Assembly: GCA_002419215.1 (NCBI GenBank)
Contig: DIFQ01000062.1
Span: 1,717 to 7,107, forward strand
Length of the DNA: 5,391 nucleotides
From: Syntrophaceae bacterium UBA5744
Lineage (GTDB): Bacteria; Desulfobacterota; Syntrophia; Syntrophales; UBA2192
Reading direction: 5' to 3'
Under the pieces are notes generated by a model. The model searched no databases. It saw only the letters and a program-made list of their open reading frames with translations, and was not told where the DNA came from. The translations under genes and the position numbers were made by a program. Numbering within the stretch: position 1 is the stretch's first letter; each line of letters begins with the position of its first letter. Shown in pieces: positions 1-5,317 of this stretch.

Positions 1-1021
1 CCTGGGCCTGCGCCCTGGCGAGAAGGTCCTTTGTCTTCGGCTCGATTGCCTTTGCTTTCGCCTCGGCATCCTTGACGATCTGCTCGGCCTGGGCCTGCGC
101 CTTGGCGAAAAGCTCCTTTGCCTTCTGTTCGACTTCCTTTGCCAGCTCCTCCTGCTGCTTCCCCCGGAGGCCGGCAACCTCCTCCCTGGCTTTTTTCACG
201 ATCGCTTCCGCTTCGGCCCGGCTGCGCTCGATTTCCTTCCTGGCACTCGCCAGTTCCTGTTCGGCAAGGCTTTCGGCTTCCTGCCGGGCCGCGTTCACGA
301 TCTCCTCGGCGCGGGCCTTGGCGTGGGCCACGATCTCGTTTGCGCGCTCCTCGGCGCCCTCGACGCTTGCCGCGGGCCCGATGGCGCCGGCCTCGGTCCG
401 CGCTTTTTCGAGGATTTCCTCGGCCCTGGCCTTCGTGTCGGCCATGATCTTTTCGGCCTCGGAGCGATATTCATCGCGGATCCTGGCCGCCAGCTCCTCC
501 CGTTTCGTCGAGGCTTCCCGGACGATCTCCTCGGCCTTGGCTTTCGCCTGGGCCACCGTGTTGTTGTAGTTCTCCTCGGCCTGGAGCTGCAGCAGCTGGG
601 TCTTGAGCTGGTGGGCCCGAGCCTCCTCGAGCATCTGCCCGTACTGCTTTTCGAACTCCTTGGCGGTCTCCTCCTTGATCTTGGCCCGCAGCGCCTCCGA
701 CTCGGCCTTGGCCGTGCCGATCATCTCATCGGCCTTGGCTTTTGCGTCGGCGAGGATCTGCTCGATGTCCTTCTTGGTCTCGGGGGGCAGGTCGTCGCCC
801 TTTTCCTTGCCGCCGAAGATCTTCTTGACCTTCAGGACGGTGAGCTTCTTCTCCAGATCGGCGATGAGGTCGGACAGACGGGCATTCTGCTCGATCTGGC
901 GCTCCATCTCGGCTGCCACGGCCTTCAGATACGAGCCGACCTCATCGGGATCGAATCCCGTGAAGCCTTTCTTGAACTGCCGTTGTCTGACGTCTTTCGG
1001 GGATATCTTCACAAACGCCAT
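1..1021 (-). CDS. DivIVA-domain protein with very long coiled-coil extension (3' end outside window)
   Basis: Reads from ATG at 1021-1019 leftward without a stop for 340 codons, so the C-terminus lies beyond base 1. Residues 1-60 match the DivIVA N-terminal domain: an 'ISPKDVRQRQFKKGFTGFD' opening, then 'PDEVGSYL' and a coiled coil, the fold that binds curved membrane and marks division sites or poles in the family. From about residue 85 the protein is nearly all Ala/Glu/Lys/Arg coiled coil. A recurring motif of the form A-x-A-K-A-x-A-E-E-I-V ends at residues 101, 167, 204, 242, 275 and 316. The start is three bases after the yggT stop and has no clear Shine-Dalgarno, so translational coupling to yggT is likely. 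DivIVA proteins are commonly about 150-250 residues, so this one is long. The DivIVA call is firm; the role of the extension is unknown. An older label for such coils would be a V-type ATPase E-subunit-like or apolipoprotein-like protein. Confidence 0.88.
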   Translation of the reverse strand, partial: MAFVKISPKDVRQRQFKKGFTGFDPDEVGSYLKAVAAEMERQIEQNARLSDLIADLEKKLTVLKVKKIFGGKEKGDDLPPETKKDIEQILADAKAKADEMIGTAKAESEALRAKIKEETAKEFEKQYGQMLEEARAHQLKTQLLQLQAEENYNNTVAQAKAKAEEIVREASTKREELAARIRDEYRSEAEKIMADTKARAEEILEKARTEAGAIGPAASVEGAEERANEIVAHAKARAEEIVNAARQEAESLAEQELASARKEIERSRAEAEAIVKKAREEVAGLRGKQQEELAKEVEQKAKELFAKAQAQAEQIVKDAEAKAKAIEPKTKDLLARAQAQ

Positions 1022-1024
1022 CCA

Positions 1025-1327
1025 TCAGGACCGGAGCGTGGACGCAAGCTGGTACAGGCTCGGGACCAGGAAATATTGCAGGAACATGATCGCCAGGATC
1101 ACGATGATCGGCGACAGATCGATGCCGAAGTTTCCAAAGGGAAGCCACCGCCGGACCGGCCTCAGGACAGGTTCCGTTGCCCGGTACAGGAACTGGACAA
1201 TGGGGTTGTAGGGGTCGGGGTTCACCCAGGAGAGAAGGGCCCGAATGATGATCACCCAGGTATAGAGGCTCAGGACTACGTCAAGGATCTTGGCAAAAGC
1301 CTCTATCAAATTGGCCACAAGAAACAT
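1025..1327 (-). CDS. yggT: YggT/YlmG family integral membrane protein
   Basis: A 100-residue protein with the two-helix YGGT layout. The first hydrophobic segment spans about residues 3-35 and ends 'RALLSWVNPDP'. A short loop carries 'NPIVQFLYRATEPVLRPVRRW', a family hallmark split here over residues 41-61. The second membrane helix covers about residues 70-90, opening 'IDLSPIIVILAIMFLQY'. The family is a small membrane protein tied to cell division or envelope organisation in bacteria and to nucleoid distribution in plastids; its biochemical activity is unsettled. I chose ATG 1327-1325 because AAGGG lies five bases upstream, a promoter lies just before it, and the length fits the family. The open frame continues upstream to 1495, but that stretch has a Pro/Arg composition unlike YggT. 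The stop is three bases before the divIVA start, so the two form one transcript. In Firmicutes ylmG likewise lies close to divIVA. Confidence 0.9.
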   Translation of the reverse strand: MFLVANLIEAFAKILDVVLSLYTWVIIIRALLSWVNPDPYNPIVQFLYRATEPVLRPVRRWLPFGNFGIDLSPIIVILAIMFLQYFLVPSLYQLASTLRS

Positions 1328-1357
1328 TGCATACCCTTCGGAAAAAGCAACGGTTCG

Positions 1358-1386
1358 AAAATAAAAGTTGAGTTCGTAAATGTCAA
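1358..1386 (-). promoter_or_regulatory. Sigma70-type promoter for yggT-divIVA
   Basis: On the minus strand a perfect -35 TTGACA (1386-1381) is followed after exactly 17 bases by TATTTT (1363-1358), four of six matches to the -10 consensus. The predicted start near 1351 would give a 5' leader of about 24 bases before the yggT ATG. The promoter lies in an AT-rich patch in otherwise GC-rich DNA. Confidence 0.65.
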
Positions 1387-1447
1387 GGCTTATATTCTGG
1401 CGGAAACCCGCTTCCGGTGCGGGATTTCCCGGAGGTGGCCTCCGCGG

Positions 1448-1494
1448 TGGCCATTCCGGTTGCGCGCTCGAAAGGGGCGCGCAACACGGTGCCA
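1448..1494. repeat. Strong GC-rich inverted repeat (hairpin) between divergent yggT and proC
   Basis: A perfect 9-bp stem, GTTGCGCGC (1459-1467) with GCGCGCAAC (1477-1485), encloses a 9-base loop. Outside it, CCG (1456-1458) pairs with CGG (1487-1489) across one bulged A, and TGGC (1448-1451) can pair with GCCA (1491-1494). No T-tract follows on either strand, so it is not a standard intrinsic terminator. It lies upstream of both divergent genes: 82 bases before the proC ATG and beyond the -35 box of the yggT promoter. It may be part of the proC 5' leader or a binding site. I could not identify a convincing proC promoter in 1495-1575. Confidence 0.5.
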
Positions 1495-1575
1495 TGAGGA
1501 GTTGATAACAAGATTCATGCCAGACGGGAGGCCATTTGCCCGGCTGGACGGAAAAAATAGGAGGGAGCTAAAATC

Positions 1576-2391
1576 ATGAAGGGAAAGAAGATTGTCGTCA
1601 TCGGCGGGGGGAAGATGGGCGAGGTCATCATGAGCGGCATCCTCAAGGCCGGCCTGGCCCAGCCGGGCAGCGTCACCGTCACCGACATCGTCCCCGACCG
1701 GCTGGCCTATCTGAAGGGCAAGTACGCCGTGGCCGTCACGGAGGACAACCGCAAGGCCGCCCGGGAGGCCGATATCATCGTCCTGGCCGTCAAACCCCAG
1801 GGAATGGACGATGTGCTCAAGGAACTGAACCCCGTCATCGACCGCAAGAAGCTCGTCATCTCCATTGCCGCCGGAATCCCCATCCGGTTCATCGCCGAGC
1901 GCCTCAAGAAGGGCGTGCCCATTGTCCGGGTCATGCCCAACACGCCGGCCCTCGTGGGGGAGGGGGCGGCGGCGCTGGCGACAGGCGAAAACGCCTCGGG
2001 GTTCGACCTTGCCGCGGCCCGGGCAATCTTCGATGCCCTGGGCTTGACGGTCGTCGTCAAGGAAGACCTCATGGATGCCGTGACGGGGCTCTCCGGAAGC
2101 GGTCCTGCTTACGGGTTCATCATCATCGATGCGCTCTCCGACGGAGGGGTCCTTATGGGCCTGCCCCGGGACGTGGCCCTCAAGCTGGCGGCCCAGACGC
2201 TCCTGGGGGCGGCAAGACTCTACCTCGACAGCATGAAGCACCCCGGGGAACTGCGCGACATGGTCACCTCGCCGGGAGGAACGACGATTGCCGGCATTCA
2301 TGCCCTCGAGAGAGGCGGTCTGAGGTCGGCTCTCATCCATGCCGTCGAGGCGGCAGCACTGCGCTCGAAGGAGCTGGGGAAGGGGAAATAA
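1576..2391 (+). CDS. proC: Pyrroline-5-carboxylate reductase
   Basis: A 271-residue enzyme, the usual length for ProC (E. coli about 269). It catalyses the NAD(P)H-dependent reduction of 1-pyrroline-5-carboxylate to L-proline, the last step of proline synthesis, in the cytoplasm. Visible motifs, in order: the Rossmann dinucleotide loop 'VVIGGGKMG' (residues 7-15); 'AVKPQ' (71-75); 'VRVMPNTPALVGEG' (117-130); 'GLSGSGPAY' (171-179) at the dimer/active-site region; and the P5CR signature 'TSPGGTTIAGIHALE' (231-245). All key positions are present and the frame is intact. The start is ATG 1576, with AGGAGG at 1559-1564, a slightly long spacing of 11 bases. It is divergent from yggT-divIVA and convergent with rng. 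In related genomes proC, yggT and divIVA often lie together, so the proximity is expected but the opposite orientation less so. Confidence 0.97.
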   Translation: MKGKKIVVIGGGKMGEVIMSGILKAGLAQPGSVTVTDIVPDRLAYLKGKYAVAVTEDNRKAAREADIIVLAVKPQGMDDVLKELNPVIDRKKLVISIAAGIPIRFIAERLKKGVPIVRVMPNTPALVGEGAAALATGENASGFDLAAARAIFDALGLTVVVKEDLMDAVTGLSGSGPAYGFIIIDALSDGGVLMGLPRDVALKLAAQTLLGAARLYLDSMKHPGELRDMVTSPGGTTIAGIHALERGGLRSALIHAVEAAALRSKELGKGK

Positions 2392-2395
2392 AGCA

Positions 2396-2521
2396 GGGTA
2401 TCGGGGATAGGGTATCGGGTATCGGGAAACTCGGAGATGGAAAGAAAACCCCCTGGCAGCAAAGCTGCAGGGGGTTTCTTTTTTTCTTCACCCTAGACCC
2501 TATACCCGAGACCCGATACCC
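2396..2521. repeat. Inverted arrays of a 7-base repeat flanking the proC/rng terminator
   Basis: The left arm, 2396-2426, is four head-to-tail heptamers plus GGG. Units 1, 3 and 4 are GGGTATC and unit 2 is the variant GGGGATA. The right arm, 2491-2521, is the reverse complement of the same design: CCCTAGA, then CCCTATA, CCCGAGA and CCCGATA, plus CCC. Each arm is 31 bases (4 x 7 + 3), and the two agree at 25 of 31 positions when one is inverted. The outermost units match exactly. The terminator hairpin sits in the middle. The right arm ends on the last base of the rng stop codon. This resembles in style the heptanucleotide tandem repeats known from cyanobacteria, but I do not recognise this element by name. 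Confidence 0.75.
2441..2485. terminator. Bidirectional intrinsic terminator between convergent proC and rng
   Basis: The hairpin pairs AAACCCCCT (2446-2454) with AGGGGGTTT (2469-2477), and GCAGC (2456-2460) with GCTGC (2464-2468), with G2455 bulged and an AAA loop. A further AAG/CTT can pair outside. On the plus strand the stem runs into TTTCTTTTTTTC. On the minus strand it runs into TTTTCTTT. It therefore serves proC from one side and the yciO-rng transcript from the other. Confidence 0.9.
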
Positions 2522-4293
2522 TAGAATTTAAAGATATCGTAAATCCGGGTGATAATCCCGCCGCCGGGCTTCTTCTCGTCGGTCGTCTCCTGTCCCGGAG
2601 GCTCTTCCTGTGTCGGCCCGGCTGTGTCCTGAGGTTCCGAAGGCGCCTGGCCCGCCTCCTGGGCGGGTTCGTGGCCCCTGTCGCCGGGCCTGCGGCGCCC
2701 GCGTCGCGACCTTTTTTTCCGCGTCCCGCGGCCTGCCTCCCCGGGTGCGCCTTCCGCCCTGGCCTCGTCGGCCTTTCCTTCCTCCGCTTCACCGGCCGGC
2801 ACGGGGATCGTCTCCCGCTCGACGAACTCGAATTTCGCCTCCTCCCAGAGCATGTCGGGGTTGCCGGAGATGAGGATCGACACGCTGTGGAGGCTCTCCA
2901 GCTCGACGATGTCGCTGCGCTTCTGGTTGAGAAGGTAGTTGGCGATCTCGTGGGGCAGCGTGATCCGGACGGACGCATAGGTCCCCTTCAGGACGTTGAG
3001 GCGGATCTTGCGGAAGGTGCTGAGCGCCGCGTACTCGAGCGAGGGCCGCATGCCGGCGCCCTTGCAGTGCGGGCAGGTCACGTGGCTGATTTCCTGGATG
3101 TTGGATTTCTTGCGCTGGCGAGACAGCTCCATCATCCCGAACTTGGAAATGCGCGAGATCTGGGTCCGGGCGCGGTCGAGGCTGAGCGCCTTCTTGAAGG
3201 TCTTCTCGATCTCGGCGATGTGCTTGCGGTCCTTCATGTCGATGAAGTCGATGACGATGAGCCCCCCGAGGTCGCGAAGACGAAGCTGTCGGGCGATCTC
3301 CTCGGCCGCCTCGAGGTTTGCCCGGAAGGCCGTCTCCTCCACGTCGCGGCGGTCCGAGGCCCTGCCCGAGTTGACGTCGATCGTGATCATCGCCTCCGTG
3401 GGGTTGATGATGAGGTAGCCGCCGCTCTTGAGTTCCGCCCGTTCCTTGTAGATGGCGTCGATCTGGGGCTCCAGGTGGTAGCGGTCGAACAGCGGCGTCT
3501 TGTCCTGGTAGAGCTTGATGATCTTCACGTTGCGGGGGGAGACCGTGTTGATGTAGGTGCGCATCTTCCGGAACGTCTCCATGTCGTCCACGAAGATGTC
3601 CTGGATCTCCGTCGTGAAGTAGTCCCTCAGCGAGCGCACCCCGAAATCGCCCTCCTGGTGGATCAGGGCCGGCGCGCGGACGCTCTGGGCCTTGCTCTCG
3701 ATCTCGCGCCACAGCTTCAGTAAGACGTAATAATCGCGGGAGAGCTCCTGCTTGGTCCGGTTCATCCCGGCGGTGCGGACGATGAACCCGACCCGCTCCT
3801 CGGCCGAGATCTGTTCCATGAGCTCCATCAGGCTCTTGCGCGACTCGTCGTCGTCGATCTTGCGGGAAATCCCCGTGCTCTGGCGGTTCGGCATCAGGAC
3901 GACGTATCGGCCGGGAAGCGAGATGAAGGTCGTCAGCATGGCGCCCTTGTGGTCCTTTTCGTCCCGGGCGACCTGCACGATGATCTCCTGGCCGTTTCTC
4001 AGGTGAGGCCTGCCCCGGTGCCGATGGCCTTCCTCCTCGGACTCCTCGTTGGCGCGGAAGTACTCGGGGCTCACGTCGTGCAGGGGCAGAAACCCGTGCT
4101 TCTTGGCGCCATAGTCCACGAAGGCCGCCTGGAGGCCTCGCTCGACCTTGAGGACGGTCCCCTTGTAGATGTTGCCCGTGATCGGCTCCCGGGCCGACAT
4201 CTGGATGTTGTACTCCACGAGCTTGCCGCTCTCCAGGACGGCCATCCGGCTCAGCTCCTGGTCCACGGCGTTGATGAGCATGATCTTCTTCAT
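2521..4293 (-). CDS. rng: Ribonuclease G/E family endoribonuclease
   Basis: A 590-residue cytoplasmic endonuclease that cuts AU-rich single-stranded RNA in rRNA processing and mRNA decay. An S1 RNA-binding domain covers about residues 38-125 ('GNIYKGTVLKVERGLQAAFVD', written here as residues 40-60) and carries a charged insert at about 80-98. The catalytic DNase I-like region contains 'TIDVNSG' with Asp306 and 'IVIDFIDM' with Asp349; their 43-residue spacing matches the Mg-binding Asp303/Asp346 pair of E. coli RNase E. The zinc-link 'CPHCKGAG' has Cys407 and Cys410, at the expected distance. Residues about 497-578 are a low-complexity tail with an Arg/Lys-rich block at 522-536, ending in a hydrophobic 'GGGIITRIYDIFKF'. 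I chose ATG 4293-4291 because GAGGA (4307-4303) lies nine bases upstream and 'MKKIMLINA' is the typical family opening. A GTG at 4320 is in frame but lacks a ribosome site. It lies 42 bases after yciO in the same operon. At 590 residues it is longer than E. coli RNase G but lacks the full RNase E scaffold. Confidence 0.95.
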   Translation of the reverse strand: MKKIMLINAVDQELSRMAVLESGKLVEYNIQMSAREPITGNIYKGTVLKVERGLQAAFVDYGAKKHGFLPLHDVSPEYFRANEESEEEGHRHRGRPHLRNGQEIIVQVARDEKDHKGAMLTTFISLPGRYVVLMPNRQSTGISRKIDDDESRKSLMELMEQISAEERVGFIVRTAGMNRTKQELSRDYYVLLKLWREIESKAQSVRAPALIHQEGDFGVRSLRDYFTTEIQDIFVDDMETFRKMRTYINTVSPRNVKIIKLYQDKTPLFDRYHLEPQIDAIYKERAELKSGGYLIINPTEAMITIDVNSGRASDRRDVEETAFRANLEAAEEIARQLRLRDLGGLIVIDFIDMKDRKHIAEIEKTFKKALSLDRARTQISRISKFGMMELSRQRKKSNIQEISHVTCPHCKGAGMRPSLEYAALSTFRKIRLNVLKGTYASVRITLPHEIANYLLNQKRSDIVELESLHSVSILISGNPDMLWEEAKFEFVERETIPVPAGEAEEGKADEARAEGAPGEAGRGTRKKRSRRGRRRPGDRGHEPAQEAGQAPSEPQDTAGPTQEEPPGQETTDEKKPGGGIITRIYDIFKF

Positions 4294-4335
4294 GTCTGTG
4301 ATTCCTCGCTGTCCCCCCACCCGGTTAAACGGGCA

Positions 4336-4944
4336 TCACGTAAACTCGCTCACGTCGCCCTTGCCGGCGCGTATCACCTCGGGAACGTCGTCCACGAGGC
4401 TGATGACGCTGGACATCTCCGATGTGAGGATGCCCCCGTCGAGAATGAGTTCCACGGCATGCCCGTAGCGGTCCCGGATTTCCTCCGGGTCGCTCAGGAT
4501 CTCGTCCTTGTCCGTCGATGCGCTGGTGCTGATGATGGGGTGTCCCAGCTCGCGCACGAGCGACAGACATATCTCATTTGCGGGGACCCGGATTCCCGTG
4601 GTCTGCCGTTTCGTCATCAGGATCTTGGGGACGAGACGCGACGCGGGGAGGATGAACGTGTAGGGCCCCGGTAACAACCGCTTCATGGTCTTGTAGGCGT
4701 AATTGGTGACAAGGGCATACTGGCTGATGTCTCTCAGGTCGGCACAGATGAAGCTGAAGGGCTGCTTCTGGCTGCGGCGCTTGAGCTCGTGGATCTTCTC
4801 GATCGCCCGTTTGTTGTACAAATCGCAGCCGATCCCGTAGACCGTGTCCGTGGGATAGATGATGATCCCCCCGTTTCGCAGTGCTTCGACGGCTTTGCGG
4901 ATCAGCCGCGTCTGCGGGTTCTTCTCGTTGATGGACAGGAGCAT
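4336..4944 (-). CDS. yciO: YciO-type member of the YrdC/TsaC/Sua5 family (L-threonylcarbamoyladenylate synthase family)
   Basis: A 202-residue protein that matches E. coli YciO in length, opening ('NPQTRLIRKAVEALRNGG') and C-terminal 'DVPEVIRAGKGDV'. Family motifs: 'YPTDTVYGIGC' (30-40), 'KRRSQKQPFSF' (55-65), 'LPGPYTFILP' (91-100), 'TTGIRVP' (115-121), 'STSAS' (139-143) and 'DGG' (169-171). TsaC/Sua5 enzymes make threonylcarbamoyl-AMP from Thr, bicarbonate and ATP for the t6A37 modification of ANN-decoding tRNAs. The canonical set is KxR plus SxN. Here the KxR part is kept (Lys55, Arg57), while the Asn of SxN is absent, as in YciO. It may be a working synthase or a YciO paralogue of less certain role; the sequence alone does not decide. 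The start is ATG 4944-4942: no in-frame start lies upstream and there is no good Shine-Dalgarno, but a promoter ends about 25 bases earlier. It is the first gene of a transcript leading into rng. Confidence 0.9.
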   Translation of the reverse strand: MLLSINEKNPQTRLIRKAVEALRNGGIIIYPTDTVYGIGCDLYNKRAIEKIHELKRRSQKQPFSFICADLRDISQYALVTNYAYKTMKRLLPGPYTFILPASRLVPKILMTKRQTTGIRVPANEICLSLVRELGHPIISTSASTDKDEILSDPEEIRDRYGHAVELILDGGILTSEMSSVISLVDDVPEVIRAGKGDVSEFT

Positions 4945-4976
4945 AGGTTTGTGCCATGTGCCAATTAAGCTTTGGT

Positions 4977-5005
4977 ATTTTATCAGAAAAACACTTTATT
5001 TTCAA
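4977..5005 (-). promoter_or_regulatory. Sigma70-type promoter for yciO-rng
   Basis: On the minus strand TTGAAA (5005-5000) and TAAAAT (4982-4977) are separated by exactly 17 bases. Each hexamer differs from consensus at one position. The predicted start near 4970 leaves a 5' leader of roughly 26 bases. The AT-rich patch stands out from its GC-rich surroundings. Confidence 0.75.
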
Positions 5006-5038
5006 TAAAATAAGCCCATTCTGACGTCTTGTCCCTGC

Positions 5039-5060
5039 GGGTGCAGCGTTGGCAGCACCC
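5039..5060. promoter_or_regulatory. Imperfect dyad between divergent promoters, possible operator
   Basis: GGGTGCAGC (5039-5047), a 4-base spacer, then GCAGCACCC (5052-5060) form an inverted repeat matching at eight of nine positions per arm. It lies about 34 bases upstream of the yciO -35 box and about 67 upstream of the trp -35 box. It does not resemble the E. coli TrpR operator. Function is unknown, and it could be chance in GC-rich DNA. Nothing else recognisable lies in 5061-5127. Confidence 0.25.
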
Positions 5061-5127
5061 TCCTTACGTCCGAAAGCGGCGCGCCGACGGGTTTGCAGCA
5101 GCGGGGGCCAACCTGTGCGGGAAGGAC

Positions 5128-5154
5128 TTGACAGGGGAAAAAGCCTGTGATAAT
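5128..5154 (+). promoter_or_regulatory. Promoter of the tryptophan leader transcript
   Basis: A perfect -35 TTGACA (5128-5133) is followed by GATAAT (5149-5154), which carries a TG extension at 5146-5147 (TGTGATAAT). The spacer to GATAAT is 15 bases; a register with ATAATG would give 16. The extended -10 could offset the short spacer. Transcription would start near 5160-5161, just ahead of the leader-peptide ribosome site. No obvious TrpR-like palindrome overlaps it. Confidence 0.75.
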
Positions 5155-5173
5155 GGGCAGGCAGGTGTCAATC

Positions 5174-5254
5174 ATGAACAAACTTTTTGCGATCAACACG
5201 TTCGGCTGGTGGTGGCAGGGCAACAGGACCCTGCCCACGGGGCCCTCTTATTGA
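5174..5254 (+). CDS. trpL: Tryptophan operon leader peptide (TrpL-type, WWW)
   Basis: A 26-codon reading frame from ATG 5174 to TGA 5252-5254. The peptide begins 'MNKLFAINTFG', has three consecutive Trp codons (TGG at 5207-5215, residues 12-14) and ends 'PTGPSY'. AGGTG at 5163-5167 lies six bases before the ATG, so a ribosome can load. The peptide is a translation sensor: low charged tRNA-Trp stalls the ribosome on the Trp codons and changes folding of the RNA downstream. The Trp run touches the 5' arm of the first hairpin, and the stop codon lies inside the loop of the second, as expected for ribosome-mediated attenuation. A strong terminator follows at 5306-5335. The peptide has 12 residues after the last Trp. 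I recognise it by design (WWW, promoter, terminator), not by similarity to a particular known TrpL. Confidence 0.9.
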   Translation: MNKLFAINTFGWWWQGNRTLPTGPSY

Positions 5255-5317
5255 CATAAGGGGCTGTGGGTGAGGAAGATCACCCATGGCCGTCCGGATA
5301 TTCGAAAGCCATGGGAA
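5214..5317 (+). promoter_or_regulatory. Trp attenuator: competing leader hairpins and antiterminator
   Basis: Hairpin A: GGCAGGG (5214-5220) with CCCTGCC (5229-5235), starting on the third Trp codon. Hairpin B: CCTCTTAT (5244-5251) with ATAAGGGG (5256-5263), whose 4-base loop holds the leader stop codon. Hairpin C: 5262-5273 with 5280-5291, 12 pairs including two G-T wobbles. A rival helix, CCCAC (5234-5238) with GTGGG (5266-5270), encloses B but excludes A and C. Antiterminator: CCCATGGC (5283-5290) with GCCATGGG (5308-5315), which excludes both C and the terminator. Inferred logic: stalling on Trp codons blocks A, lets the rival helix form, breaks C and frees 5283-5290 to antiterminate. Translation to the stop blocks B and the rival helix, lets C form and terminates. 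Pairings are read directly; the order of events is inference. Confidence 0.75.

Noticed and set aside
1502..1575. proC promoter starting with TTGATA at 1502
   Set aside because: No credible -10 hexamer lies at 16-18 bases. The proC promoter remains unassigned.
323..1579. Long plus-strand reading frame opposite yggT and divIVA
   Set aside because: It is a mirror of the coiled-coil gene's codon bias: low-complexity Leu/Gly-rich translation, no domain, and it runs through the yggT promoter and the hairpin. The minus-strand frames match known families.
1390..2340. 316-codon minus-strand frame opposite proC
   Set aside because: The translation is Asp/Gly/His-rich with no recognisable motif, while the plus strand is an intact ProC with every signature.
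2671..3723. 350-codon plus-strand frame opposite rng
   Set aside because: An antisense shadow created by high GC at third positions. The rng frame has complete catalytic and zinc-link motifs.
4574..4957. ATG at 4957-4955 as an alternative upstream start near yciO
   Set aside because: It is out of frame with the YciO protein, and its own frame gives a composition without any recognised domain.
5002..5259. Small frames on both strands (78 and 76 codons) in the yciO/trp intergenic region
   Set aside because: They overlap the two promoters and the attenuator, have no ribosome site I would trust, and share no family features.
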